The position numbers were made by a program, and so were the translations under genes. The notes under the pieces are model-generated. The model worked only from the letters and a program-made list of their open reading frames with translations, had not been told where the DNA came from and searched no databases. Below, piece after piece: positions 38,968 through 47,353 of a DNA stretch of 61,995 nucleotides. How positions within the stretch are numbered: the stretch's first letter is position 1; each line of letters begins with the position of its first letter. This stretch comes from Bacillus pinisoli (GTDB taxonomy: Bacteria; Bacillota; Bacilli; Bacillales; SA4), in NCBI RefSeq assembly GCF_023036475.1, contig NZ_JAJQKI010000019.1:1-61995 (forward strand), written 5' to 3'.

Positions 38968-39969
38968 ATGGCGATGAAGTGGAGAGAGTTAGCGAAAGCT
39001 GTATTAAGTGGGTCAGAACTATCAGATCAAGAAGCAATGAGCATCTTAACTTGTCCAGATGATGAGCTGTTAGCATTGTTGGATGGTGCCTACCAAATAA
39101 GAAAGCACTACTACGGGAATAAAGTAAAGCTTAATATGATCATTAATTCAAAATCTGGTGCATGTCCAGAAAACTGTGGCTATTGCTCACAATCCTCTAT
39201 TTCGAATGCACCTGTCAACACATATAAAATGGTTGATAAGGATACCTTATTAGCGGGAGCTGAAGAGGCACATCGCTTACATGTAGGAACTTATTGTATT
39301 GTCGCAAGTGGTCGAGGACCTACTACTCGTGATGTAGAAACCGTTATATCAGCCGTTAAAGAAATTAAAGAAAAATATCCATTGAAAATATGTGCCTGTC
39401 TAGGGATTGTAAAACCTGAACAGGCTGTAAGATTAAAAGAAGCTGGCGTTGATCGATATAACCATAATGTGAATACATCAGAAAATCACCACGACTTCAT
39501 TACAACTTCACATACATATCAAGATCGTGTGAATACAGTGAACACCATCAAAGAAGCAGGTATTTCACCATGCTCTGGAGTTATTGTAGGTATGAGGGAA
39601 TCCTATGAGGACGTCATCCAAATGGCGAGAAGTCTCAAAGCACTAGATGCTGATTCCATCCCAGTCAACTTCTTACACGCAATCCCTGGTACACCGCTTG
39701 AAGGCACTAATGAATTAAATCCAAGATATTGCCTGAAAGTATTGTCTTTATTCCGTTACATCAATCCTTCAAAAGAAATTAGAATATCAGGTGGACGTGA
39801 AGTAAACTTAAGAAGCCTTCAGCCATTAGGACTATATCCAGCAAATTCAATCTTTTTAGGAGATTACCTAACAACGGCAGGTCAAGCAGGTAACGAAGAC
39901 TTCAACATGTTAGAGGATTTAGGATTTGAAATTGATTATGTTTGTTCTGATGAGTCTGTAAAAGTATAA
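38968..39969 (+). CDS. bioB: BioB, biotin synthase
   Basis: 333 residues. Radical-SAM enzyme that inserts sulfur into dethiobiotin. The cluster motif is CPENCGYC, followed by the usual barrel with RISGGREVNLR near the end. It begins 9 bp after bioY, so one BirA-controlled transcript serves import and the last biosynthetic step. No other bio genes are in the window. Confidence 0.97.
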   Translation: MAMKWRELAKAVLSGSELSDQEAMSILTCPDDELLALLDGAYQIRKHYYGNKVKLNMIINSKSGACPENCGYCSQSSISNAPVNTYKMVDKDTLLAGAEEAHRLHVGTYCIVASGRGPTTRDVETVISAVKEIKEKYPLKICACLGIVKPEQAVRLKEAGVDRYNHNVNTSENHHDFITTSHTYQDRVNTVNTIKEAGISPCSGVIVGMRESYEDVIQMARSLKALDADSIPVNFLHAIPGTPLEGTNELNPRYCLKVLSLFRYINPSKEIRISGGREVNLRSLQPLGLYPANSIFLGDYLTTAGQAGNEDFNMLEDLGFEIDYVCSDESVKV

Positions 39970-39975
39970 TGACTA

Positions 39976-40004
39976 AAAAGAGGTACCGATTTGGTACCTC
40001 TTTT
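39976..40004 (+). terminator. Intrinsic terminator of bioY-bioB
   Basis: AAAAGAGGTACC and GGTACCTCTTTT. Confidence 0.9.
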
Positions 40005-40040
40005 CTACTACTTATGATGTAAAAAATTGGAGGTGCATTC

Positions 40041-40640
40041 ATGTATTTCGGTAAACCAAAAACGCAGCAGGATTCAACTCGTATCCCACCAAACCAGAAT
40101 GTAACCACGACCTTTCCGGTTCTTCATCACGGTAATGTTCCTTACTACAAAAAAGATTTATCTGATTGGAGTCTTAAAGTCTTTGGTCTTGTGGACAAAC
40201 CTGCTACATATACGTTTAATGAGTTATTAGAAATTGATTCTTTAACTGCTACTAGCGATATTCATTGTGTAACAGGTTGGTCTAAATTGGATAACGAGTG
40301 GCAAGGGATTTCGGTAAAGACAATTTTGGACCAAGTTGGTGTCAGACCAGAAGCTAAATATGTGTTACTGCATGCGGAGGAAGGTTGGACGACCAATATT
40401 CCCTTAGAAGATTTTGCAAAAGATACAAGCCTACTCGCCCACTCTCATAATGGAGAACCTTTAACTCCTGAGCATGGTTATCCGTTACGAGTGGTGATTC
40501 CTCACCTATATTTCTGGAAGAGTGCTAAATGGGTAAGAGCAATTGAATTAGTAAAGGAAGACCAGCCAGGATTTTGGGAGAAGAATGGTTATCATATGTA
40601 CGGAGATCCGTGGAAGGAACAAAGGTTTACTTGGGATTAA
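40041..40640 (+). CDS. yuiH: YuiH, sulfite-oxidase-like molybdopterin protein
   Basis: 199 residues of the oxidoreductase molybdopterin-binding family. The Mo-ligand Cys is in SDIHCVTGWS, and HGYPLRVVIPHLYFWKSAKWV is a conserved block. There is no Tat signal, so it is cytosolic. The substrate is unknown. GGAGGTG precedes the ATG. Confidence 0.9.
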   Translation: MYFGKPKTQQDSTRIPPNQNVTTTFPVLHHGNVPYYKKDLSDWSLKVFGLVDKPATYTFNELLEIDSLTATSDIHCVTGWSKLDNEWQGISVKTILDQVGVRPEAKYVLLHAEEGWTTNIPLEDFAKDTSLLAHSHNGEPLTPEHGYPLRVVIPHLYFWKSAKWVRAIELVKEDQPGFWEKNGYHMYGDPWKEQRFTWD

Positions 40641-40672
40641 GAAACTAGAGAGAATAGCAGGGAGTGGAAAAG

Positions 40673-40829
40673 GTGTATATTCCCAAACACTTTGAAATGT
40701 AAGATGAGCAGGAAATCTATACGTTTATGCGTGAAAACAGTTTTGCAACATTGATTCTCAACATCAAGGAGAAAAGTCGCTAGTCATTTGCCGCTCCTAT
40801 TTGATGCTGAAAAGAAGATTGTAACTTAA
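40673..40829 (+). pseudogene. paiB remnant (N-terminal part, stop and frameshift)
   Basis: Beginning at GTG 40673 the frame reads VYIPKHFEM, a stop, then DEQEIYTFMRENSFATLI. After a frameshift it resumes as HQGEKSLV and HLPLLFDAEKKIVT before TAA. This matches the beginning of PaiB (FMN-binding negative regulator of sporulation and protease genes) as I recall it: MYIPK..., ENSF..., THLPL. The remaining 75% of the gene is gone. B. subtilis keeps paiAB in the neighbouring yum region. Confidence 0.8.
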
Positions 40830-40878
40830 GCAAAGCATAACAGAAAAGGAGGACTGACAACCAGTCCACCTTTTCAAT

Positions 40879-40913
40879 GGCTTTTTTCTAAAACATTGTT
40901 GCTTTTTAATACT
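40879..40913. mobile_element. End fragment of the GGCTCTTTTC MITE family
   Basis: GGCTTTTTTCTAAAACATTG followed by TTGCTTTTTAAT matches the left end of the family, but no right end or target duplication is present. It reaches the stop of the next minus-strand gene. Confidence 0.65.
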
Positions 40914-41091
40914 TATGGAACAACGCCTTAAAGCCTTTAAAAATAATGACGAATGCAAATACTAGTACGACAACAATTCCAATGAATACAATAATTGATG
41001 AAAATGCAGCGAGTGGGGTTCCGGCTAAAGGTAAAACAATTAAAGCGAAGCCAGCTAAAATAGTTGCTAAGAATAATAGGATCATATTCAT
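40906..41091 (-). CDS. Small membrane protein with two hydrophobic segments
   Basis: 61 residues when started at the ATG at 41091, which has AAAGGAGG 7 bp upstream; longer starts lie on or before that site. Two transmembrane helices (about residues 3-25 and 28-52) end in a basic-aromatic tail (KGFKALFHKY). Not recognised; no partner is obvious. The divergent hydrolase gene lies on the other side. Confidence 0.75.
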   Translation of the reverse strand: MNMILLFLATILAGFALIVLPLAGTPLAAFSSIIVFIGIVVVLVFAFVIIFKGFKALFHKY

Positions 41092-41309
41092 GGCCATACC
41101 TCCTTTCCCTTTCAATATATGTAATGGAAGGGAAGAGAGAGTGAGCTGGACAAGCCTCTTTACATAGTAAAAAGGAACGATTTTTATCAGAAACTGAGAA
41201 CGCTAGCCCGAAATCGTAAGTATAATAAAATAATCAAAATTTCCTTATATTGTACACACACATACATGTTAAAATAACTTATCATAGAAGTACTATTACA
41301 CAAGCGGTG

Positions 41310-42278
41310 ATGAAAATGAGAGTACTACTTGTAATAAAACCTAAACACGTTAAAACACTAATCATCAATTCTGTCTTATTGCTCTTATTTATTATCATTG
41401 TCATAACTGGTGCGTCCGTCTATGTCGGGTATAAGATTATGAGCCCTATTAAACTAGCCATCATGAACCTACCTACGGCTTATGAAATGGAATATGAGGA
41501 CGTAACCTTTTCTAATGTACATGATGGAGTTGAGCTAAAAGGATGGTGGATTCCGAGCTCAAGGAAGGATTTTACGACACAAAAAGCTGTGATCTTTTCA
41601 CATAGTTACGGGGATAATCGAGAACGAATGCCTATTGAAACATTAAAACTTGCAAAACGACTTTCAACAGAAGGTTTCCATGTATTTATGTATGATTTCC
41701 GAAATAGCGGAGAATCTGGTGGGAAGTTAACAACGATTGGATTAAAGGAAAAATCTGATTTGCTATCAGCCATTCACTATGTAAAAGAAGAAAAGGACAT
41801 CCATGAAATTGGGTTGCTTGGTTGGTCCATGGGGGCATCAACTTCCATTATTGTAGGTAGTGAATCAGACGATATTCGAGCGGTTATTGCTGACAGCCCC
41901 TTTGCAGATCTAGAAACGTATTCAAGACAGAGCTTTTCTTATTGGACTGGTTTGCCAAGTCTAGTTGGAGACTATATGGTTAACATTGCAGAAAATGTCT
42001 TCATTGATCTGAATTTATCAGGAGTAAAACCTTATGTGGCTGCTAGGTTATATGAAGATAAAGGGTTGATGCTCATTCACAGTACGAAGGATGGAGCCAT
42101 CTCCTACAAGCAAAGTGAGATGATTTATGATAATTCTCCTAATGCTGAAATCTGGATCACGAAAAAGGGTGGACATATTCGGAACTACAAGCATCAAAAA
42201 GAAAAATATGAAGAGAGAATTATTGAGTTCTTAAACAAATATCTTCAGTCGGATAAAATTGTTTTTAACGGTATATAA
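41310..42278 (+). CDS. Membrane-anchored alpha/beta hydrolase
   Basis: 322 residues. A single N-terminal membrane segment (about residues 18-42) precedes an alpha/beta hydrolase domain. The nucleophile elbow is GWSMGAS, the oxyanion region HSYGDNRER, and the C-terminal His is in KKGGHIRNYK; Asp is likely in HSTKDGAIS. Substrate unknown (BAAT/peptidase-like esterases have this form). ATG 41310 or 41316 could start it; the frame to 41250 lacks a ribosome site. Confidence 0.85.
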   Translation: MKMRVLLVIKPKHVKTLIINSVLLLLFIIIVITGASVYVGYKIMSPIKLAIMNLPTAYEMEYEDVTFSNVHDGVELKGWWIPSSRKDFTTQKAVIFSHSYGDNRERMPIETLKLAKRLSTEGFHVFMYDFRNSGESGGKLTTIGLKEKSDLLSAIHYVKEEKDIHEIGLLGWSMGASTSIIVGSESDDIRAVIADSPFADLETYSRQSFSYWTGLPSLVGDYMVNIAENVFIDLNLSGVKPYVAARLYEDKGLMLIHSTKDGAISYKQSEMIYDNSPNAEIWITKKGGHIRNYKHQKEKYEERIIEFLNKYLQSDKIVFNGI

Positions 42279-42306
42279 GAAGGTCTAACAATAGGCCTTC
42301 TTTTTC
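42277..42306 (+). terminator. Intrinsic terminator of the hydrolase gene
   Basis: AAGAAGG and CCTTCTT stem followed by TTT. Confidence 0.8.
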
Positions 42307-42415
42307 TACTTTAAAGAGATAAGAAACGATTCATTTATATTATTAGGAGATTTTTCTTTAGAAGGGTTATAATCTTATAAGTCATTACATAAAAAACATT
42401 AAGGGGAGTGCTACA

Positions 42416-42724
42416 ATGGAAAAACTAACACTCAAACAGATAGAAGACAACTTAACAAAGCTAGAAAAGTGGAATGTAGTAGATGAAATTTGGTTAGAAA
42501 AGAAATATCGTTTTAAAGAATACCTAAACGGAATTGACTTTGTAAATAGGGTCGCAAATCTTTCAGAAGAAATGAATCATCATCCATTTATATCTATTGA
42601 TTATAAGTTAATCACACTAAAAATGTCTTCATGGCAAGCAAGAGGTTTAACAGAACTTGATTTTAAACTAGCCCATGATTTTGATCGCGTTTACGCTGCA
42701 AGTAGAAAAGATATTGACAAATAG
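42416..42724 (+). CDS. phhB: 4a-hydroxytetrahydrobiopterin dehydratase (pterin carbinolamine dehydratase)
   Basis: 102 residues of the PCD/DCoH family. The active-site motif EEMNHHPFISIDYKLITL carries the paired His residues, with TTHxxxGLT-like SWQARGLTELDFKLA. It regenerates the pterin cofactor used by phenylalanine hydroxylase, whose gene lies just downstream past the T-box. AAGGGGAGTG precedes the ATG. Confidence 0.94.
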   Translation: MEKLTLKQIEDNLTKLEKWNVVDEIWLEKKYRFKEYLNGIDFVNRVANLSEEMNHHPFISIDYKLITLKMSSWQARGLTELDFKLAHDFDRVYAASRKDIDK

Positions 42725-42777
42725 ATAATAGTATAATATATTTTTTTACATCAATACTTTAACGCTTAAAAGCATAG

Positions 42778-42805
42778 TTGTAATAAAGTAATATTTTAAG
42801 ATAAT
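42778..42805 (+). promoter_or_regulatory. Candidate promoter for the T-box leader
   Basis: TTGTAA (42778-42783) and GATAAT (42800-42805) with a 16-bp spacer, just upstream of the leader's first helix. Transcription would start near 42812, giving a leader of about 200 nt. Confidence 0.45.
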
Positions 42806-42811
42806 AATAGC

Positions 42812-43011
42812 CTAGTAATATAGTAGCATTCTTGGATACAGCACATAGAGACTGGAGCGTTGGTGAAAATCCAGGTACCAAGAAAGGTGAAATACCATTA
42901 CAGATTGTAACAAGGCATTAGTCATGGAGAGGATAGAACAATCTATCAAGTAGGGTGGTACCGCGGAGAGTCTCTTCGTCCCTGTTTATAGGGAGGAGTG
43001 GCTCTTTTTTT
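42812..43011 (+). promoter_or_regulatory. T-box riboswitch, probable Tyr specifier, controlling phhA
   Basis: The antiterminator sequence AGGGTGGTACCGCG (42952-42965) is exact. The competing terminator pairs AGAGTCTCTTCGTCCCT with AGGGAGGAGTGGCTCT and ends in a U-run. Stem I is visible: AGTA, helix TTCTTGG / CCAAGAA, apical helix CTGGA / TCCAG around a GGTGAAA loop, and then GAAA-TAC (UAC at 42893-42895) in the specifier position, as in glyQS-type leaders. Stem III is GATAGA / TCTATC (42932-42947). Sensing uncharged tRNA-Tyr would induce tyrosine formation from phenylalanine. Confidence 0.9.
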
Positions 43012-43015
43012 ACTA

Positions 43016-43133
43016 GGCTCTTTTCTAAAACTTTGTTGCTCTTCAAACTAATTTTCGAATAAGTACTGTACTACCGAGTAAAAATCCGGATTTAGGGATT
43101 TTTACGCAAGCAACAATCTATACGAAAAGAGCC
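43016..43133. mobile_element. MITE, 118 bp, between T-box terminator and phhA
   Basis: The ends GGCTCTTTTCTAAAAC and CGAAAAGAGCC, with flanking TTTTACTA at 43008-43015 and 43134-43141. The left copy of the duplication contains the last U residues of the T-box terminator, so insertion was exactly at the terminator's end. It carries the internal hairpin AAAAATCC / GGATTTTT. The element itself could fold in the phhA 5' untranslated region. Confidence 0.92.
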
Positions 43134-43160
43134 TTTTACTATTTATAGGGGGGAATTAGG

Positions 43161-44894
43161 ATGGAAACAAAGGTTCAAGATAGAAAAGTCCCAAAGCATT
43201 TACAAAAATTTGTGGTAGATCAACAATATGAAAAATACACGCCGATTGATCATGCTGTATGGCGCTATGTCATGAGACAAAATCATCACTTCTTAAAAGA
43301 TACAGCTCATGAAGCTTATGTGGATGGTCTAAAAGCTTCTGGAATAAAAATAGAGAGTATTCCTAATGTAGATGAAATGAATGAATCATTATCTCCGTTC
43401 AACTGGGGAGCAGTAAACATAGATGGTTTTATCCCAGGCGTCATTTTCTTTGACTTCCAAGCTTATGGCTTTTTACCAATTGCGTCTGACATAAGAAAGC
43501 TTGAAAATATTCAATATACTCCAGCACCAGATATTATTCACGAAGCAGCGGGTCATGCTCCCATTTTGCTAGATGAAAAATTTTCTGAGTATGTAAAACT
43601 TTTTGGTTCTATTGGTTCGAAAGCGCTTGCAACGAAAGAAGAACATGAATTATTTGAGGCGATCCGTACGTATTCAAATCTACTAGAAAGTGGAACGGGT
43701 ACGGCAGAGGAAATTGAGAAGTCAAAAGAAAACTTTGAACAAAAACAAAAAGAAATTAAAGGATTATCGGAAGCAGAGAAAATCTCAAGATTATATTGGT
43801 GGACAGTAGAGTACGGGCTAGTTGGCACAGTAGATGAGCCGAAGATTTATGGTGCTGGATTATTGTCATCTGTTTCTGAAGGAAGAAATAGTTTAACAGC
43901 GGCGGTCAAAAAGATTCCATTTGATCTTCATGAAGTCATTCATACTGGGTTCGACATTACTAAACCACAGCCTCAGTTATTTGTGTGTAGAGATTTTGAG
44001 GAACTCATTGACGCTGTAAACGAATTAGCAAGTACGATGGCCTATTCAGTAGGTGGCACGGAGAGTTTGGAAAAAGCTCTAAAGTCCAATCATACAGCGA
44101 CAATTGTGTACAGCTCAGGTCTTCAAGTTACGGGAACGCTAGCTAATCTTGTAAAGGATCAAAATGGCGAAGTAACTTATATAGGGTTTGCAGGACCTAC
44201 AGCGCTTGCTTTCGAAGACGTGCAATTACGAGGTCATGGTAAAGACACTCATACTGAAGGATATAGTTCACCTGTTGGGAAAATTAAAGGTAAACATACG
44301 CCACTTGAAGATTGGTCAGATAAAGAGCTAGCAGAACATGGTGTAGTGTTGAACTCGGTGACCACGCTTGAATTTGAAGGTGGTATAACGATTACGGGAG
44401 AAGTATCAAATATTGTTCAAGAAAAGGGCAAGATCCTTTTAATTAGCTTTAAAAAAGTGCGAGTGATTGGACAAAACCTTGAACAACAATTTGAGGAATA
44501 TGATATGGCGGTTGGTGCATCCATAGTATCGGTATACGCAGGAGCAGCAGATTCTGAGGAATTTTATGCTGATTTAGAAGAGGTAGAGCAGAAGCCACTA
44601 GTTCAGGAAGAATTAACTCACTTAGAAAAGCTCTATGGAACGGTAAGAGATATTCGTGAAAATGAATTAGATGTGAATAAAGCCGAACAGAGACTCGAAG
44701 AAGTGATAGCAGATCTTTCTCTGCATTTCCCTAATGATTGGCTTCTTAGAGTAGAGGTTCTAGAACTATTAACTCAACATAACATTCTTGCTAGTCTCCG
44801 ACCTCTGATAGGAAAAGAACTAGAGATTTTACAATCATCTGATGAGGAGATTAACGTGCTTGTTGAGCGTGGATTAAAAATTATCCATCATTAG
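43161..44894 (+). CDS. phhA: Phenylalanine 4-monooxygenase, long Bacillus type
   Basis: 577 residues, about twice the length of proteobacterial PhhA. The catalytic aromatic amino acid hydroxylase core is in the first ~300 residues: FIPGVIFFDFQ and the iron-binding HEAAGHAPILL, then YWWTVEYGL with the Glu ligand. The C-terminal ~270 residues form an extra domain I do not recognise. Uses O2 and tetrahydropterin to make tyrosine. GGGGGGAATT precedes the ATG; T-box controlled. Confidence 0.93.
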   Translation: METKVQDRKVPKHLQKFVVDQQYEKYTPIDHAVWRYVMRQNHHFLKDTAHEAYVDGLKASGIKIESIPNVDEMNESLSPFNWGAVNIDGFIPGVIFFDFQAYGFLPIASDIRKLENIQYTPAPDIIHEAAGHAPILLDEKFSEYVKLFGSIGSKALATKEEHELFEAIRTYSNLLESGTGTAEEIEKSKENFEQKQKEIKGLSEAEKISRLYWWTVEYGLVGTVDEPKIYGAGLLSSVSEGRNSLTAAVKKIPFDLHEVIHTGFDITKPQPQLFVCRDFEELIDAVNELASTMAYSVGGTESLEKALKSNHTATIVYSSGLQVTGTLANLVKDQNGEVTYIGFAGPTALAFEDVQLRGHGKDTHTEGYSSPVGKIKGKHTPLEDWSDKELAEHGVVLNSVTTLEFEGGITITGEVSNIVQEKGKILLISFKKVRVIGQNLEQQFEEYDMAVGASIVSVYAGAADSEEFYADLEEVEQKPLVQEELTHLEKLYGTVRDIRENELDVNKAEQRLEEVIADLSLHFPNDWLLRVEVLELLTQHNILASLRPLIGKELEILQSSDEEINVLVERGLKIIHH

Positions 44895-44921
44895 ATTAGG
44901 AGTTTCCATGAAGATTGTTGA

Positions 44922-44967
44922 GTTGTAGTACAAAGTCTCTGCTTTACATCTAGAAAGTTGCGCTTTG
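44922..44967. mobile_element. Interior fragment of the MITE family
   Basis: GTACAAAGTCTCTGCTTTAC and the next bases match the interior of the elements at 24418 and 30013. No terminal repeat remains. Confidence 0.55.
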
Positions 44968-45025
44968 AGTGAGATTTTAAAACATCTCCTTCATTTTGGC
45001 TTCGGTACGATAGGCTTAAATTGGA

Positions 45026-45182
45026 TTGTTAGAGATCTATTTGCAGGTAATAAAGGTTCAGAAAAACTCCTCTTGAAATACGGCTTCAAGAGGATGGACA
45101 ATTAAGACAAACTTATTTTGATGGTGTAACTTTTCATGATACCGTAGTTTACTCGCTGCTAAAATATGAATATCAGTATTAA
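45026..45182 (+). pseudogene. C-terminal remnant of a GNAT acetyltransferase
   Basis: The frame reads NKGSEKLLLKYGF and, after a one-base shift, EDGQLRQTYFDGVTFHDTVV, then YSLLKYEYQY and TAA. NxxSxxLLxKxGFxxxG is the typical C-terminal block of RimJ/RimL-like GNAT proteins. No start or N-terminal half is present. Confidence 0.75.
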
Positions 45183-45203
45183 ACGATAAAAAAGGATGTA
45201 TAG

Positions 45204-45236
45204 AAAAAAGCAAGCTTGGAGTGGCTTGCTTTTTTC
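45204..45236. terminator. Bidirectional terminator
   Basis: AAAAAGCAAGC and GCTTGCTTTTT. It serves the small convergent gene that ends at 45250. Confidence 0.85.
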
Positions 45237-45249
45237 ATATCTTGAATTC

Positions 45250-45423
45250 CTAACGACGGTGTTCAACGAGGTCAATGGCACCAAGCACAACATGCGCAAG
45301 GCCAAAACCAAAGATGGTATTGGACACCATTGGACTTACTTTATGTGTTTGTTTTAAGGCATAACCTGTTGCAGTCACAGCCGTCCCTAACACAGTTGGT
45401 ATGAATCCTTCACGAATATCCAT
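45250..45423 (-). CDS. Small hydrophobic protein, 57 residues
   Basis: On the minus strand, GGAGGT lies 7 bp before ATG (rightmost base 45423). The product begins MDIREGFIPTVLGTAVTATG and ends AIDLVEHRR, with two moderately hydrophobic Gly/Ala-rich segments. I do not recognise a family. The strong ribosome site and a terminator right after its stop support a real gene. It overlaps the spurious N-terminal extension of the thioesterase frame. Confidence 0.8.
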   Translation of the reverse strand: MDIREGFIPTVLGTAVTATGYALKQTHKVSPMVSNTIFGFGLAHVVLGAIDLVEHRR

Positions 45424-45571
45424 TCGAAAGACCTCCTTGGTTGTTGGAATTCTTTATTATGATGTCCATCTACAAATGGGTTATAGTTGGGAATATTTTA
45501 ATTTCGTAAGGAAGGATAATACCGGTAAGTGTAGAAATCAACAAGTACATGAAAATAAAGGGGTTGTCGGT

Positions 45572-45958
45572 ATGCTTGAGCGTAAAACACTGCTTGATTC
45601 TTTAGGAATTACCATTACTTTGCTAGAAGAAGGACATGTAATAGCAACAATGCCAGTAGATGAAAGAACACATCAACCATTTGGAGTCCTTCACGGAGGA
45701 GCCTCTGTAGCGTTAGCAGAAACAGTAGCGAGTGTTGGTTCCTATCATCTAGTTGATCATGCAACAGAAGGATGCGTTGGATTAGAGATTAATGCAAACC
45801 ACATTAAATCTAAAAGTGAGGGAGTCGTAACCGCACATGGCACAATCCTCCATCGAGGACGATCTACCATGGTGTGGGACATTAAAATAGTCGATGAAGA
45901 AGAGAAGCTCATATGTGTTTCTCGATGTACAGTAGCTGTTATAAAGCTAAAAAAGTAA
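45572..45958 (+). CDS. PaaI/YuxO-type hotdog thioesterase
   Basis: 128 residues. The hotdog-fold motif QPFGVLHGGASVALAETVAS contains the family HGG and catalytic acidic residue, and GLEINANHIK is the next block. Acyl-CoA thioesterase; YuxO/MenI homologues act on 1,4-dihydroxy-2-naphthoyl-CoA in menaquinone synthesis, which is possible here. ATG 45572 is chosen because the conserved domain begins there; the 57-codon upstream frame overlaps the opposite gene. Confidence 0.9.
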   Translation: MLERKTLLDSLGITITLLEEGHVIATMPVDERTHQPFGVLHGGASVALAETVASVGSYHLVDHATEGCVGLEINANHIKSKSEGVVTAHGTILHRGRSTMVWDIKIVDEEEKLICVSRCTVAVIKLKK

Positions 45959-46007
45959 GGTTCTTCTCTAATAATTTGCTTTTCAAGTAAATTGTTAGCA
46001 AAGAGCC
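45959..46007. mobile_element. Short diverged member of the MITE family
   Basis: GGTTCTTCTCTAATAATTTG at the left and GCAAAGAGCC at the right, 49 bp in total. Flanks AAAAGTAA and AAAAATGA are similar but not identical. It abuts the thioesterase stop codon. Confidence 0.6.
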
Positions 46008-46019
46008 AAAAATGAAAAG

Positions 46020-46067
46020 AAAAACCTGTTATTTCAGCTAATGTTTAGCCGAAGTAACAGGTTTTTA
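46020..46067. terminator. Bidirectional terminator between thioesterase and MFS genes
   Basis: AAAACCTGTT and AACAGGTTTTT, with additional TTTC / GAAG pairing around a GC-poor loop. Confidence 0.8.
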
Positions 46068-47285
46068 TGCTGAAAAAGACTGTTGTTCAGCTGTCGTTTC
46101 TCGTCTTAACATCAACCAGAGAACGAGGGCAGCTACAAGAAACAATGATCCACTCATGATAAACACACTGGCAATACCGAAAACTCCCGATAGTATACCT
46201 CCGAGTGAAGGACCAATGACATTTCCTAAAAAACGAAAACTAACGTTATAGCCCAGCACCTCACCTTGTACAGAAGATGGAGCCAGTTCCCGTACATAAG
46301 CAGTCATGCAAGGAATCATTCCACCAAGAGCAATTCCAAAGAAAAAGCGAAGGATGATTAGTTGCCATAGTTGAGTAACAAAGGACTGAGGGATGAAGAA
46401 TATAGCTGCCATTAACAGTAATAGTAAGAGTACTTTTTCATATCCAATTCGATCCCCAAGCTGCCCCCATTTTCTTGTTGCCACTAAGTTTCCAAGTCCT
46501 GTAATGGAGAAAGCTAATCCAGCTAATAAGGCAATGTTTGCGCCATTACTTAGATCATTGACGTATAGTGCTAGTACGGGCTGAATGCTAAAGTTAGCTA
46601 CTTGAATGATTAACGACACAATCATAGTCATGAATAAAAGGGGTGACTGTAACACTTGAAAAAATACTTCTTTTCGGGAGTATACTTTCTTCGTGCTAGC
46701 TTCGTCTTTTTTTATCTCTTTTACGCCAAACGTTACTAAAACAGCTGCGGCGAAGATAAAGAAGGATGTTAGTATAAAAGTGTACTGAAAGCCGACCAAG
46801 TCCACGATTAGTCCTCCTAATAAAGGACCAAGTAAAGAACCTGAAACCGTACCCGTTTGAAGGGTTGCAAGCGTTTTTCCTGCTGATTCTTTAGAAGCCT
46901 GTGAAGAGATGAACGCAATAGATGTAGGGATAAAGCCTGTCACGATCCCCATAATGAGTCGCAGTAAGAAGAGTTGCTCTACCGAATTGACAAATCCCAT
47001 AAAGAACACACTGACTGAAATTCCAAATCCTGTAATCATTAGAATTCTTTTATAGCCATGTTTGTCGCTGACTCTACCCCATATTGGAGAAAAGAAGAGG
47101 GCACTTAAAAAGGTAATACTAAAAACAAATCCAGACCATTTTTGCACATAATCATCGGTAAACGTACCGAATGTCTCAATATAGAGTGATAAAAAAGGGA
47201 GAACCATGGTGGCACTTGCAGCTACAAAAAAGTTTGCAATCCACATGATGACAAGGTTCTTTTTAACAAGTTGGATGATATTCAC
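46065..47285 (-). CDS. yuxJ: MFS efflux transporter, YuxJ-like
   Basis: 406 residues with about 12 hydrophobic segments. The MFS motif A is GRVSDKHGYKR after helix 2 and again GQLGDRIGYEK in the second half, and motif C-like GPLLGGLIVDLVG is in helix 5, typical of drug:H+ antiporters. In B. subtilis yuxJ lies near kapB-kapD; here kapB is directly upstream and kapD is missing. The start is GTG 47285 close to AGAAGG, which is not ideal. Confidence 0.88.
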   Translation of the reverse strand: MNIIQLVKKNLVIMWIANFFVAASATMVLPFLSLYIETFGTFTDDYVQKWSGFVFSITFLSALFFSPIWGRVSDKHGYKRILMITGFGISVSVFFMGFVNSVEQLFLLRLIMGIVTGFIPTSIAFISSQASKESAGKTLATLQTGTVSGSLLGPLLGGLIVDLVGFQYTFILTSFFIFAAAVLVTFGVKEIKKDEASTKKVYSRKEVFFQVLQSPLLFMTMIVSLIIQVANFSIQPVLALYVNDLSNGANIALLAGLAFSITGLGNLVATRKWGQLGDRIGYEKVLLLLLLMAAIFFIPQSFVTQLWQLIILRFFFGIALGGMIPCMTAYVRELAPSSVQGEVLGYNVSFRFLGNVIGPSLGGILSGVFGIASVFIMSGSLFLVAALVLWLMLRRETTAEQQSFSA

Positions 47286-47353
47286 CTTCTGTCTAAATAT
47301 TTCGTCTCCCTAAATATTATAGAAAAATCTCACTTTTTTCAAGGGATAATACA

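Noticed and set aside
45401..45571. 57-codon extension of the thioesterase
   Set aside because: It crosses the start region of the convergent small gene and has no similarity to hotdog proteins; ATG 45572 matches the domain start.
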